Source: Aliarcobacter cryaerophilus (GTDB lineage Bacteria; Campylobacterota; Campylobacteria; Campylobacterales; Arcobacteraceae). From it: a stretch of DNA of 64,000 nt. Below, piece after piece: positions 57,101 to 64,000 of this stretch. The DNA is taken from assembly GCF_014352935.1 (NCBI RefSeq), contig NZ_CP060694.1, positions 682,001 to 746,000 on the forward strand, read 5' to 3'. Under the pieces are notes generated by a model. That model saw only the letters and a program-made list of their open reading frames with translations. It was not told the origin of the DNA and did no database searches. The translations under genes were made by a program, and so were the position numbers. Within the stretch, counting starts at the first letter, position 1. Each line of letters starts with the position of its first letter.

Positions 57101-57259
57101 AGCACCTGGATAATTTGTACTAACTACAATTTGTGGTGGAAGAACTTTCGGATATTGTTCTATTGGTAGATTTGTCATAGAAACAAGTCCAACAAGGAAA
57201 ATTATTATTGATAAAACTCCCGCAAAAACGGGATTTCGTATGAAAAATGCTGAAATCAT
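54107..57259 (-). CDS. RND multidrug efflux pump, HAE1/AcrB type
   Basis: This 1050-residue inner membrane pump has the standard N-terminus FFIRNPVFAGVLSIIIFLVG, twelve helices and two large periplasmic loops. The proton-relay acidic pair lies in IGIVVDDAIIVIENIERH (TM4), and the conserved FAGLAAKNAILIVEFA-like segment is present as VLAGLAAKNAILIVEF. It exports drugs, bile salts or dyes by proton antiport through the adaptor and TolC-like duct. It is the last gene of the operon tolC-like, adaptor, pump. It corresponds functionally to CmeB, but the operon order differs. Confidence 0.95.
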   Translation of the reverse strand: MISAFFIRNPVFAGVLSIIIFLVGLVSMTNLPIEQYPKVLPPQIVVSTNYPGASANTIAKTVAAPLEQQINGAKDMIYMNSLADDSGNLSINVYFEVGTDPDSAKIDVNNRVQAALSSMPEQVQRVGVVVGEKSPSILLFAMLQSPNNTYDSIYLSNYALLNMVETLKRVEGVGDAMIFGAKDYSIRVWLDPSKLSKYSLATTDVIAVIKEQNNQYAAGKIAAEPIANKQMYTYTIQTPERFDDPVQFANIVIRSNPDGSSLKLKDVATIELGASNYSMQTRLNNAPSLPIGVFLQSEANALESAAAIKKALEEASKNFPEDMTYTIPYDSTDFITASIEEVVKTFVEALILVILIIFLFLQNWRATIIPLIAVPVSIVGAFAGMYALGFSINLLTLFGLVLAIGIVVDDAIIVIENIERHMDMGKTPKEAAFAAMREVTGALIAIILVLGAVFVPVAFMGGLSGEMYRQFAITIVVSVLISGFVALTLTPSLCVRILKNKKHEPKGFFKWFNTMFDKATVGYSLLVKKTIRYSLISMLLFGGLIFISYDMFKGMKTGLVPDEDQGTIFIFGFNPPGSSLSRTIELSEEINAIISKDPNVKNIITLAGYDFTTSAQRTHTVATIVKLKDWDERPESSQSAQALLKKFSGQLMGTSEGFSFAVIPPAIMGMSVTGGFDMYVQDRTGGSVEDLQKVVNQVIEKAKTRPELMGVRTSLSATIPQYKMDVDIEKAKAKGVNINDIYNTINATFGSFYVNDFSLYGRTYKVNMQAIDTYRSNAEDMQYIYVKSSNGELLPLDSFVTLKQIVGADIIERFNLFQAAKVSGQPAAGYSSGDALKAIEEVSKEVLPQGYTISWVGTAYQEKQIGGSSAQAFIFGIIFLFLILAALYEKWLLPIAVVLAVPFAIFGAILATNLRGLDNNIYFQVGLLVLAGLAAKNAILIVEFALQKRKEGYNLIDSALEAAKVRLRPIVMTSLAFTIGVMPLAISSGAGAASKHSIGTGVVGGMLTATFLAILFIPLFYVLISRLSREKEGNIAEDLKREEEENNSEK

Positions 57260-57261
57260 AA

Positions 57262-58299
57262 CTATTTCTCTTTATCTACAATTTGAACTTTTGTGTTAGG
57301 TCTTATTTTTGCAATATTACTAACAATAATTTTTTCACCACCTTTTAAACCACTTTTTACTACAACACCCTCTTTAATTAAATCTCCAACAACAACAGGT
57401 GTTGGTTTTGCAATATTGTCATCTCCTACAACAATTACAACTGTTGCTTGTGCTGTTTTTAAAATAGCATTTTCAGGAACTACAAAAATATCTCCTAAAT
57501 CAAGGTTTGAAACTTCAATTTGTCCAAAATTTCCAACAATTAATTCATTATTTGGATTTTCTATTTTTGCTCTTACAAGAAGTGTATCAGTATTTGTATC
57601 AATTACAGGAGCAACAAAATCAATAGTTCCATTAAATGATTTATCACCTAATAGTAAATTAATTTTTGCTCTGTTTTCTCTAATTTGACTTATATATTTA
57701 TTCATATCCTCTTTTGGAAGAGAAAATTCAGCATGAATTGGATTTGTGTTTGTAATAGTTACAAGCGTAGAATTAGTAGCAGTTGTTCCTACTAAATCTC
57801 CAATATCTTGTTTTTTGATTCCAGCAATTCCATCTATTGGGCTAGTAACATTTGTGTAGTTATATTGAATTTGTGCTTCATCTAAAGCAGCTTTTGAACT
57901 CTCATATTGATAAGTATAATCATCAAATTGTTGAGGACTAATAGATTTTGAAGCTATTAAAGATTTTGCTCTATCAAAATCTTTTTTTGCTTTTATAAAG
58001 TTTGCTTTTTTCGAGTTTAAATTTGCCAAATATGTATCAGGTTCAATTTTATAAAGAAGAGTTCCTTTTTTTACAAATTGCCCCTCTGTATAGTTTTTCT
58101 CTTTTAAAGTCCCAGATACTCTTGCAATAATATCTACTTGCTCAACAGCTTTCAAAATAGTAGGATAAGTTTTACTTGTAGTAATATCTTTTTTTTCTGC
58201 TTTAAATACTTGCACTGGAAGTGCAGGGGCTTCATTTGCATTTAGATTTGTAAATGCTATACTTGCCACAAAAAGTGACATTATTGATTTTTTTATCAT
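57262..58299 (-). CDS. RND efflux periplasmic adaptor (AcrA/CmeA-like)
   Basis: This 345-residue protein has a signal peptide to about residue 22, no obvious lipobox Cys, and lipoyl half-domains around VDIIARVSGTLKEKNYTEGQ and SPIDGIAGIKKQDIGDLVG. A hairpin lies between them at about 95-150, and a barrel and membrane-proximal part follow to the end. It bridges the RND pump and the outer membrane duct. It overlaps the TolC-like gene by four bases and ends two bases before the pump gene. Confidence 0.94.
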   Translation of the reverse strand: MIKKSIMSLFVASIAFTNLNANEAPALPVQVFKAEKKDITTSKTYPTILKAVEQVDIIARVSGTLKEKNYTEGQFVKKGTLLYKIEPDTYLANLNSKKANFIKAKKDFDRAKSLIASKSISPQQFDDYTYQYESSKAALDEAQIQYNYTNVTSPIDGIAGIKKQDIGDLVGTTATNSTLVTITNTNPIHAEFSLPKEDMNKYISQIRENRAKINLLLGDKSFNGTIDFVAPVIDTNTDTLLVRAKIENPNNELIVGNFGQIEVSNLDLGDIFVVPENAILKTAQATVVIVVGDDNIAKPTPVVVGDLIKEGVVVKSGLKGGEKIIVSNIAKIRPNTKVQIVDKEK

Positions 58300-59528
58300 C
58301 TTATATACTCCTGTAATTTTTCACCACTGTGGTAAATTATTGTTGCTTTTTTTACTTCTAAATCATTTATAGCTTTTTTATGCTGACTTATTGCATCATA
58401 TTTTTCTGTTAAACTTTGTAAAAATGCAACATTATCTATAAGTCCATTTTCAAATTTTGATTTAATTATTTCATAAGCACTTTGAGCTGCTTTAAGAGTT
58501 GCTTCTGTTGATTTAATTTTTGCTTTTGCAATATTATATGACTTTAAAGCTAGTTGTAAATCAACATCAGCTTTATTCTTTTCATACTCAAAATTTGATC
58601 TACTAGCTAAATACTCTTTTTGTTTTGATTCATATTGATATTTTGTTTGACCAAAAGAGAATAAATTCCATTTCATATTTGCACTTGCAACATTTTGATG
58701 ATTATTTATATCTGTATCGTTGATTTTTCTATCGTAATTATTGTCATAATAATTAAATGTATTGTCTAATGTAATTGTTGGGTAATATCCACTTTTTTGT
58801 GCTTGTGCAACACTTTGTTTTGATTGAGTACTTAAATCTAAAGCCTGAATATCAAATCTAGGACTTTTTTGTATCAAATTATTAATATCTTCAAGTTTTG
58901 AACCATCTGTTATCGATACTTGTGTACCTGTAATGTATTCAAGATTATGTGTAATTGTAATAATATTTAATTCAATTTCTTGAAGCTCAACAATAGCATT
59001 TTGAAGTCTTGAAACTATTTTTTGAAGCTCATCTTCTGTTGTAGTTCCTGCTTTATAAAATCTTCCAATTCTATCTTCTTGTGCTGTTAATTGTTCTATC
59101 TCTTTTTGTTTTGCATCTTTTTTTGCTTCAAGAGATAGATAATCAAAGTAGTATTGAATAACAGTTAGTGATAGATTATTTTTTAAAGCATCAAGTGATT
59201 TTTCACCACTTTTTATATTTGTTTCATATCCATCATAAATATCATATTTTTTCCCACCATCATATAATAGGTAGTTCAGACTACCATAAGCATTTGCTCT
59301 TTTTTTTGGATTATTGGGATATTCATGTTCATTTATTGAGTATGAAGCACCAGCATCTAATTTTGGTAAATAACCTCTTTGTACACTTTTATACTCATCT
59401 TTTAGTGCATCTAAATTTTGTTTAGAAGATTCAACCAATCTATTTTCTATTGTTAAATTTACTAACTCTTCTAAATTTTGACTATATAAGAATATTGGTA
59501 CTAAAAAAGTAAAATATATTTTTTTCAT
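58296..59528 (-). CDS. TolC-family outer membrane efflux protein
   Basis: This 410-residue protein has a signal peptide (MKKIYFTFLVPIFLYSQ), then the duplicated TolC repeat of long helices and short strands (LDAGASYSINEHEY; TLDNTFNYYDNNYD). The second repeat includes FENGLIDNVAFLQSLTEKYDA. It is the outer membrane duct of the RND system encoded downstream and is the first gene of that operon. The intergenic region to the divergent marR gene holds a TAGAA-N11-TTCTA dyad (59540-59560). Confidence 0.93.
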   Translation of the reverse strand: MKKIYFTFLVPIFLYSQNLEELVNLTIENRLVESSKQNLDALKDEYKSVQRGYLPKLDAGASYSINEHEYPNNPKKRANAYGSLNYLLYDGGKKYDIYDGYETNIKSGEKSLDALKNNLSLTVIQYYFDYLSLEAKKDAKQKEIEQLTAQEDRIGRFYKAGTTTEDELQKIVSRLQNAIVELQEIELNIITITHNLEYITGTQVSITDGSKLEDINNLIQKSPRFDIQALDLSTQSKQSVAQAQKSGYYPTITLDNTFNYYDNNYDRKINDTDINNHQNVASANMKWNLFSFGQTKYQYESKQKEYLASRSNFEYEKNKADVDLQLALKSYNIAKAKIKSTEATLKAAQSAYEIIKSKFENGLIDNVAFLQSLTEKYDAISQHKKAINDLEVKKATIIYHSGEKLQEYIR

Positions 59529-59539
59529 TTTGCTCCTTT

Positions 59540-59560
59540 TAGAAATAAAATAAAATTCTA
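59540..59560. promoter_or_regulatory. Candidate operator dyad in the marR/efflux intergenic region
   Basis: TAGAA (59540-59544) and TTCTA (59556-59560) form an inverted repeat with eleven bases between, 12 bases upstream of the tolC-like start. MarR proteins usually bind dyads of about this size next to their own gene. The arms are short and the region is AT-rich. Confidence 0.3.
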
Positions 59561-59616
59561 TCAGTTTTTTACTTAATTTTGTCTTGCTAGAAAGATAATT
59601 TTAATTTTAAATTAGA

Positions 59617-59622
59617 TACAAT
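59617..59622 (+). promoter_or_regulatory. Candidate -10 box of marR, possibly leaderless
   Basis: TACAAT ends seven bases before the marR ATG and no Shine-Dalgarno lies between (TTTCGCT). Initiation would fall at or beside the start codon. Confidence 0.45.
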
Positions 59623-59629
59623 TTTCGCT

Positions 59630-60112
59630 ATGAATAAAAAATATATAGATGAATTTTATAGTAGAGTTGCAAAAGATAAGAAGCATGAGATTTTTGCTTT
59701 ATCTTTACCAATGTTTTTAGCAAATAAGCATATTTATAACGAATCAGAGAGTTTTTATAAAACTAGTTATGATTTGTTACATTCAGATATTGATGTTTTA
59801 GCAGCACTTTATTTTAGTAATGAAAATCATTCACTTTCACCAACAGAACTTTATGATGCAACAATATTTTCAAGTGGCGGTATGACAAAAGTTCTAAAAA
59901 AACTTGAAGATAGAGAGTTTATAAAAAGAGATGTTTCAAAAGAGGATAAAAGAAAAACTTTTGTAACTCTTACAAAAAAAGGAGTTGTTCTAATAGAATC
60001 TTGTATTTGTGAAGCTTCAAAGAGATTAGAAAATCATTTTAAAGTATTAAGTCAAAAAGAGAAAAATGATTTGAAAAAGATTTTATCAAAACTAATTTAC
60101 TCTATGATTTAA
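59630..60112 (+). CDS. MarR-family transcriptional regulator
   Basis: This 160-residue protein has a winged helix-turn-helix at about 60-125: SPTELYDATIFSSGGMTKVL for the recognition helix region and KRDVSKEDKRKTFVTLTKKG for the wing. It is divergent from the tolC-like/adaptor/RND operon and is the probable repressor of both itself and the efflux genes. MarR proteins release DNA on binding small phenolic or drug-like molecules. The start ATG has no ribosome site and follows a -10-like box closely. Confidence 0.92.
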   Translation: MNKKYIDEFYSRVAKDKKHEIFALSLPMFLANKHIYNESESFYKTSYDLLHSDIDVLAALYFSNENHSLSPTELYDATIFSSGGMTKVLKKLEDREFIKRDVSKEDKRKTFVTLTKKGVVLIESCICEASKRLENHFKVLSQKEKNDLKKILSKLIYSMI

Positions 60113-60124
60113 ACAAATAAAAAA

Positions 60125-60784
60125 TCAATTAGATGTTATCATATATCCTTGAGATGATACATTTTCAATCAAATCTTTAGATGTTTTTGCTCTTAATCTT
60201 TTTATAAAAGTTCTAACTCTTTCATCACTTATATTCTCTAATTCCCATAAATTTTCTTTAATAGTTTCCATTTTTACAAGTAAATTTTTATTTTCTATTA
60301 GAAGATTTATAAACTCTTTCTCTCTTTTTGTAAGATTTATTAGTTCACTATCTTTGTATAAACTACAAGAGTTTTTTACAAATACAAAACCACCTTTTAA
60401 GGTATAGTCTTTCTCCTTATTTATCTTATTTGAAAGCTCTTTTAAGTACTCAATAAAGCTTTCAATATCAAATGGTTTTATAAAATATTTTGAAATTCCC
60501 AAATCAATAGCTTCTAAAAGCATCTCTTTTTGGCTGTAGGCACTTAAAATTATTATAGGAGTTTGGTTGTTACTTTTTATTATTTTGCACATTTCAAGAC
60601 CACTTAAATTGGGCATAGAAATATCACTAATTACAATATCAGGTTTAAAACTTTTAAACTTTTTAATTCCATCAATACCATCTTTTGCAATTGCTACTTT
60701 AAAAAAAAGCTCTTTTATAGAGTTTCTTATTAAATTTGCTAATTTTTGCTCATCTTCAACTATTAAAACTTTTAGATTTTTCAT
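60125..60784 (-). CDS. OmpR/PhoB-type response regulator
   Basis: This 219-residue protein has a receiver domain with the acidic pair near residues 10-11, phospho-acceptor D54 in IVISDISMPNLSG and the conserved K103 in YFIKPFD. A C-terminal winged-helix DNA-binding domain follows (NLTKREKEFINLLIENKNLL; VRTFIKRLRAKT). Its start overlaps the histidine kinase gene by four bases, so the two form a pair. The target genes are unknown; the thioredoxin and RND genes next to the pair are candidates. Confidence 0.95.
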   Translation of the reverse strand: MKNLKVLIVEDEQKLANLIRNSIKELFFKVAIAKDGIDGIKKFKSFKPDIVISDISMPNLSGLEMCKIIKSNNQTPIIILSAYSQKEMLLEAIDLGISKYFIKPFDIESFIEYLKELSNKINKEKDYTLKGGFVFVKNSCSLYKDSELINLTKREKEFINLLIENKNLLVKMETIKENLWELENISDERVRTFIKRLRAKTSKDLIENVSSQGYMITSN

Positions 60785-61863
60785 ACTATTTTTGGAAACT
60801 TTAGAGTGAATTTTAAACCATTTGAAATATTTTCATGCATAATTTCACCTTTAAAACTATTTTCAATAACTATTTTACAAATAAAAAGACCAAGACCTGT
60901 TCCAATTGATTGATGTTTTGTTGTAAAATATGGTTCATAAATCTTATCAAATAGCTCCTTGCTTAATCCTTGAGCATTATCAATATATTCTAAATATACA
61001 AAATCATCTTTTGTATTTGTATAAGTTTTTATAGTTATCTCTTTATTTGTGATATTTTTTTGTACAAAAGCATCTTTTGAGTTATTTATAAGATTTAATA
61101 GTACTTGAGTTAGCTCATTTTTTAATCCAAAAATCTCTAAATCTTTTAAAATATCAAACTTTATATTAATATTTTCATCTTCTAAGACTCTATTTAAAAT
61201 CTTCAAAGCTTCATTTATACTTTGATTTATTAAAAAAGCTTCTTTTTGTTTTTTTGGAGCAAAGAAATTTGTAAAATCATCAATAGTACTTGACATTCCT
61301 AGTATTAGATTTTTTGAGTTTAAATAAAGATTTTCAATCTCTTTTTTGTTCTCATTTTCAAAAGCTTTTTTTAGATTAAATAAGCTTAAGTTTAACTCTG
61401 TTAAAGGTTGCCTCCACTGATGAGCAATATTTCCTAACATTTGACCTAAACTTGCCATTCTTGATTGTAGAAATATAATTTTTTGTTTCTCTTCTAGCTC
61501 TTTTTGAAGTAGTACTTCATTTGTAATATCATATCTTATGGCTACAAACTCAACAATATTTTCCTCTTTTTCATCTAAAATAGGAATAATAGTTGTATTT
61601 AAATAAATATCTTCTCCATTTTTTGATATATTTTTTACAGTAGATTTATAGACTTTTTTATCTAAAATAGTATTCCAAAGCAGTTCAAAATTCTCTTTTG
61701 GAGTATCAGGATGTCTTATAATATTATGATTTTTTCCAATTAATTCATCTTTTGTAAAACCAAAAAGATTACAAAATTCATCATTTACAAAAGTTATAAT
61801 TCCATTTATATCTGTTTTTGAGACTATATTTGAATTTTCTATTGCTTTTTGGTAGTTGTTCAT
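60781..61863 (-). CDS. Cytoplasmic PAS histidine kinase
   Basis: This 360-residue kinase has no membrane segment. An Aer-like PAS spans about 1-115 (GKNHNIIRHPDTPKENF), a coiled coil 118-138, and the His box NIAHQWRQPLTELNL places the phospho-accepting His at about 148. A HATPase domain follows with the N-box LINNSKDAFVQ and the G-box GTGLGLFICKIV. Aer-type PAS domains often bind FAD and sense redox state, so intracellular redox or energy is a plausible input. It is coupled to the response regulator gene. Confidence 0.92.
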   Translation of the reverse strand: MNNYQKAIENSNIVSKTDINGIITFVNDEFCNLFGFTKDELIGKNHNIIRHPDTPKENFELLWNTILDKKVYKSTVKNISKNGEDIYLNTTIIPILDEKEENIVEFVAIRYDITNEVLLQKELEEKQKIIFLQSRMASLGQMLGNIAHQWRQPLTELNLSLFNLKKAFENENKKEIENLYLNSKNLILGMSSTIDDFTNFFAPKKQKEAFLINQSINEALKILNRVLEDENINIKFDILKDLEIFGLKNELTQVLLNLINNSKDAFVQKNITNKEITIKTYTNTKDDFVYLEYIDNAQGLSKELFDKIYEPYFTTKHQSIGTGLGLFICKIVIENSFKGEIMHENISNGLKFTLKFPKIV

Positions 61864-61891
61864 AAGTTTAAAATCCTATAAAAATTTTTCT

Positions 61892-61920
61892 ATCCTATCA
61901 AAGAAGCTTTTTTTTGTCAA
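61892..61920 (-). promoter_or_regulatory. Candidate promoter of the kinase/regulator pair
   Basis: On the minus strand TTGACA (61920-61915) and TAGGAT (61897-61892) are 17 bases apart. The -35 is perfect and the -10 matches 4 of 6. It lies in the 62-base gap between the thioredoxin gene and the kinase gene. Confidence 0.45.
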
Positions 61921-61925
61921 TGATT

Positions 61926-62423
61926 TTAGAAACTACTCCACCAAAGCCTAAGTTTTAATCCAAAAGTTGAAGTGTAACCAACTTCAGTGAACTTTAGATT
62001 TTTGTTTTTGTCATAAATAAAAGTTGTAGGGAATGCTTTTACATTAAATTCAGTAGATAAAAGACCATATTCATCATTTACGACTTTGAAGCTAAGATTT
62101 TTATCTTTTAAATATTTTTCTATCTCTTCATTGCTTCCTGATTGTGTAGCTATTGTAATTACTTCAAAATCTTTTGATAAATTTTCAATATTTTGCTCTT
62201 CTAAAGCACATATTGGACACCAAGTCGCCCAAAAATTAACTAAAAGAGGTTTGTCGTTTTTTATCTCATAATTTGAACCATCTATTAATTCAAAACTTTG
62301 TATAGAAAATTTTTCTTTGTTTAAATCTAGACCTTTAAAGTAGCTTACTATGTTTAAAAATATTATAAAAACGATTGTATATTTTATTAAGTTTTTTACG
62401 ATTTTTTTTATTTTTTCACTCAT
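61926..62423 (-). CDS. TlpA/ScsD-like membrane-anchored thioredoxin-fold protein
   Basis: This 165-residue protein has one N-terminal membrane anchor at about 12-28 and a periplasmic thioredoxin fold with the redox motif WCPIC (C69 and C72) in NFWATWCPICALEEQNI. The cis-Pro lies in VKAFPTTFIYDK. It probably acts in periplasmic disulphide reduction or cytochrome c/metal-related thiol chemistry. The CPIC pair differs from the CPPC or CGPC of classical members and is seen in ScsD/TlpA-like proteins. It is 21 bases after the RND gene on the same strand. Confidence 0.85.
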   Translation of the reverse strand: MSEKIKKIVKNLIKYTIVFIIFLNIVSYFKGLDLNKEKFSIQSFELIDGSNYEIKNDKPLLVNFWATWCPICALEEQNIENLSKDFEVITIATQSGSNEEIEKYLKDKNLSFKVVNDEYGLLSTEFNVKAFPTTFIYDKNKNLKFTEVGYTSTFGLKLRLWWSSF

Positions 62424-62444
62424 TTTTTACCTTTAAATATATCT

Positions 62445-64000
62445 TTAAACAATTTTTTTCAAACTATTTCTTATAACGACTGGAACAAAAAACATAGAAA
62501 CAATATAAGATATTAAAGTTCCACCAATAAGTGCAACTCCAAGTCCACCAAATACAGCATCATTTGCTATTAAAGAGCTTGCAAAAACAAGAACTAAAAC
62601 AGTTAATATAATAGGTTTTGATCGTGTAGCAGCTGCTTTTGCTATAGCTTCATTTACTCCTAAATTATTCTCCAAAACAAGTTGTTTTGCAAAGTCTATT
62701 ATTAAAGTTGAGTTTCTTGAGTTAATACCAATTAAAGCAATAAATCCTATAAGACTAGTTGCTGTTAAATAAAAAGTATCTTTTGTAAAAATATCCATAA
62801 TAATATGGGCAAAAATAACCCCAATAATAGATATAAAACTAGAAAGTACAATTGCACCGCTTAGAGCAAAATTTTTATAATAAACTACCATAAGCAAGAA
62901 TATTAAAATTAAAGCTATGATAAAAGCTGTTCCTAAATCTATGAATGTATCAATAGTAACTTTTAATTCTCCATCAAAAACTAAATCAAATCTCTCATTT
63001 GTTTTTTTATCTATAAAAGATAGATTTAGCATATTGGTTTTGATTATTTCATAATCATTTGAAAAGCTTTTTATCATATCTTCTCTTGAACTTAAAAGTG
63101 GATATATTTGACTATCATTTGAAGTTTCAGCTATTACATTTATTATTGGATTTAGATTTTTTGATGTTATTGTTGGCTCTTTTATAGTTTGTTTTATGCT
63201 TACAAGTTCTGAAATACTAATCATTTTTCCCATATTATTCATTATTTTTAAACTATTAAGTTTAAGATTTAAAGCATCTTTTGAGTTATTTGATAAATTT
63301 CTTGAGTCATCAAGTCTTAAAAATATTGGAATTTGGCTTTGAGCATTTTTATCATTTATAACTCCTAATGTCATACCTTCAAATGCAAGATATAAAGTGG
63401 CTTTTAAATGTTCTAAATCAACTTGGCTCATAATGGCTTTGTTGTTATTTATTTCTAAAGTGTAAGTAAAAAAATCTTTTGAAGCTAAAATATCAATATC
63501 AACTAAAGTGTCTTGATTTTTAAAAATATTTGCTACTTTTATAGCAAAATCTCTTCTGCTACTGAAACTATCTCCACCATAAATTTCAGCTACCAAAGAA
63601 GCAAGTACTGGAGGACCAGCAGGAAGTTCTATAAATTTTATAGTTGCTTCGTATTTTTTTTGACAAGAGTTTTGAATTTTACTTCTAAGATTTGAAATAA
63701 GATTATAACTTGTAATTTCTCTATCTTTAAATCTTTTAATATTTATCATAAGTTCAGCTTGGTTTTCACTATTTTTTAAAGCACTTTGTTTTACAAGTCC
63801 TGCAAAATCAATTGGTTGACCTTGAGATATAAAAGCTGAAATATTTGTTATATTCTCTTCATCTTGTAGATTTTTTACAATACAATCTACAACCTCTTTT
63901 GTCTCATATTTACTTGAACCATCTTTTAAATCTAAATATATAGAAAAACTATCTGAATCTTTGTTTGGAAGCATTTTTGCTTTTACTATTTTTGTTGGAA
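62445..64000 (-). CDS. RND-family efflux pump, C-terminal part (5' end outside window)
   Basis: About 518 residues are visible and the frame stays open through the window edge at 64000, so the gene is cut by the window, not necessarily broken. The part seen has a periplasmic loop (IKFIELPAGPPVLASLVAEI) and then the last helices with IALIGINSRNSTLIIDFAKQ and KAAATRSKPIILTVLVLVFA, typical of AcrB-like pumps of the divergent metal/unknown-substrate branch. The final stretch is GGTLISYIVSMFFVPVVIRN. The segment differs clearly from the pump at 54107-57259. The ATG at 63974 is internal and not the start. Confidence 0.85.
   Translation of the reverse strand, partial: PTKIVKAKMLPNKDSDSFSIYLDLKDGSSKYETKEVVDCIVKNLQDEENITNISAFISQGQPIDFAGLVKQSALKNSENQAELMINIKRFKDREITSYNLISNLRSKIQNSCQKKYEATIKFIELPAGPPVLASLVAEIYGGDSFSSRRDFAIKVANIFKNQDTLVDIDILASKDFFTYTLEINNNKAIMSQVDLEHLKATLYLAFEGMTLGVINDKNAQSQIPIFLRLDDSRNLSNNSKDALNLKLNSLKIMNNMGKMISISELVSIKQTIKEPTITSKNLNPIINVIAETSNDSQIYPLLSSREDMIKSFSNDYEIIKTNMLNLSFIDKKTNERFDLVFDGELKVTIDTFIDLGTAFIIALILIFLLMVVYYKNFALSGAIVLSSFISIIGVIFAHIIMDIFTKDTFYLTATSLIGFIALIGINSRNSTLIIDFAKQLVLENNLGVNEAIAKAAATRSKPIILTVLVLVFASSLIANDAVFGGLGVALIGGTLISYIVSMFFVPVVIRNSLKKIV

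Noticed and set aside
62445-64000. The second RND gene as a truncated pseudogene
   Set aside because: The frame is open through the window end, so the missing part is most simply outside the window.
1-64000. CRISPR arrays, insertion sequences, prophage or integrated-element ends
   Set aside because: No regularly spaced repeats, transposase, integrase or tRNA-associated direct repeats were recognised on either strand.

Overview
The window is low-GC (roughly a quarter G+C by eye), gene-dense DNA from a Campylobacterota bacterium, most likely of the Arcobacter/Aliarcobacter group. The evidence is a short Campylobacter-type adenylate kinase, histidine kinases whose phospho-accepting His sits in an AHxWRQPL box, the gene order lysS-glyA-SPOR protein (which, from memory, resembles that of Campylobacter jejuni), a CstA/YbdD pair, and several large Cache-type chemoreceptors and GGDEF proteins. 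No rRNA, tRNA, CRISPR array, insertion sequence or prophage was recognised. Most of the window is core chromosome.

Layout. 1-3792: the end of a TolC-like protein followed by a MacA adaptor and a split MacB (separate ATPase and permease). 3833-7078: rnhB, and clpB behind a consensus promoter and a CIRCE-like operator. 7155-11749: the classic cluster rpmH-rnpA-yidD-yidC-jag-mnmE (ribosome, RNase P, membrane insertion, tRNA modification). In this cluster rnpA has no ATG, GTG or TTG start that would keep its conserved N-terminus. 11751-13443: a small exported protein, a SixA-type phosphatase and a DUF2459 protein. 13484-23596: a long minus-strand run of cvpA, lysS, glyA, SPOR protein, trpE, pdxJ, pdxA, a P-loop ATPase and a diguanylate cyclase. 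23655-25717: a membrane histidine kinase split by a one-base frameshift. 25827-30946: ispG, dnaB, a pseudopilin and a WbpE/WbpB-like pair for an amino-sugar nucleotide.

31138-35298 is an iron-uptake module: a TonB-dependent catecholate-type receptor under a Fur-box-like site, a DUF4198 protein and a PepSY membrane protein. 35381-37680: ybdD and cstA. 37886-39309: two different adenylate kinases, transcribed divergently, with an attenuator-like leader in front of the second. 39329-46230: a CinA-type protein, a 1119-residue diguanylate cyclase with three solute-binding-like domains, a MalY/PatB C-S lyase and an iron-type alcohol dehydrogenase. 46266-54057: a chemoreceptor, alr, uvrC and a second chemoreceptor. 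54107-60112: an RND efflux operon (tolC-like, adaptor, pump) divergent from a MarR regulator. 60125-64000: a two-component pair, a TlpA-like thioredoxin and an RND pump cut by the window edge.

I found no clear undescribed multi-gene system. The points most worth checking are the rnpA start, the CIRCE/promoter arrangement of clpB, the paired adenylate kinases with the intervening leader, the split kinase, the hairpin next to the Fur-like site, and the three-sensor diguanylate cyclase.
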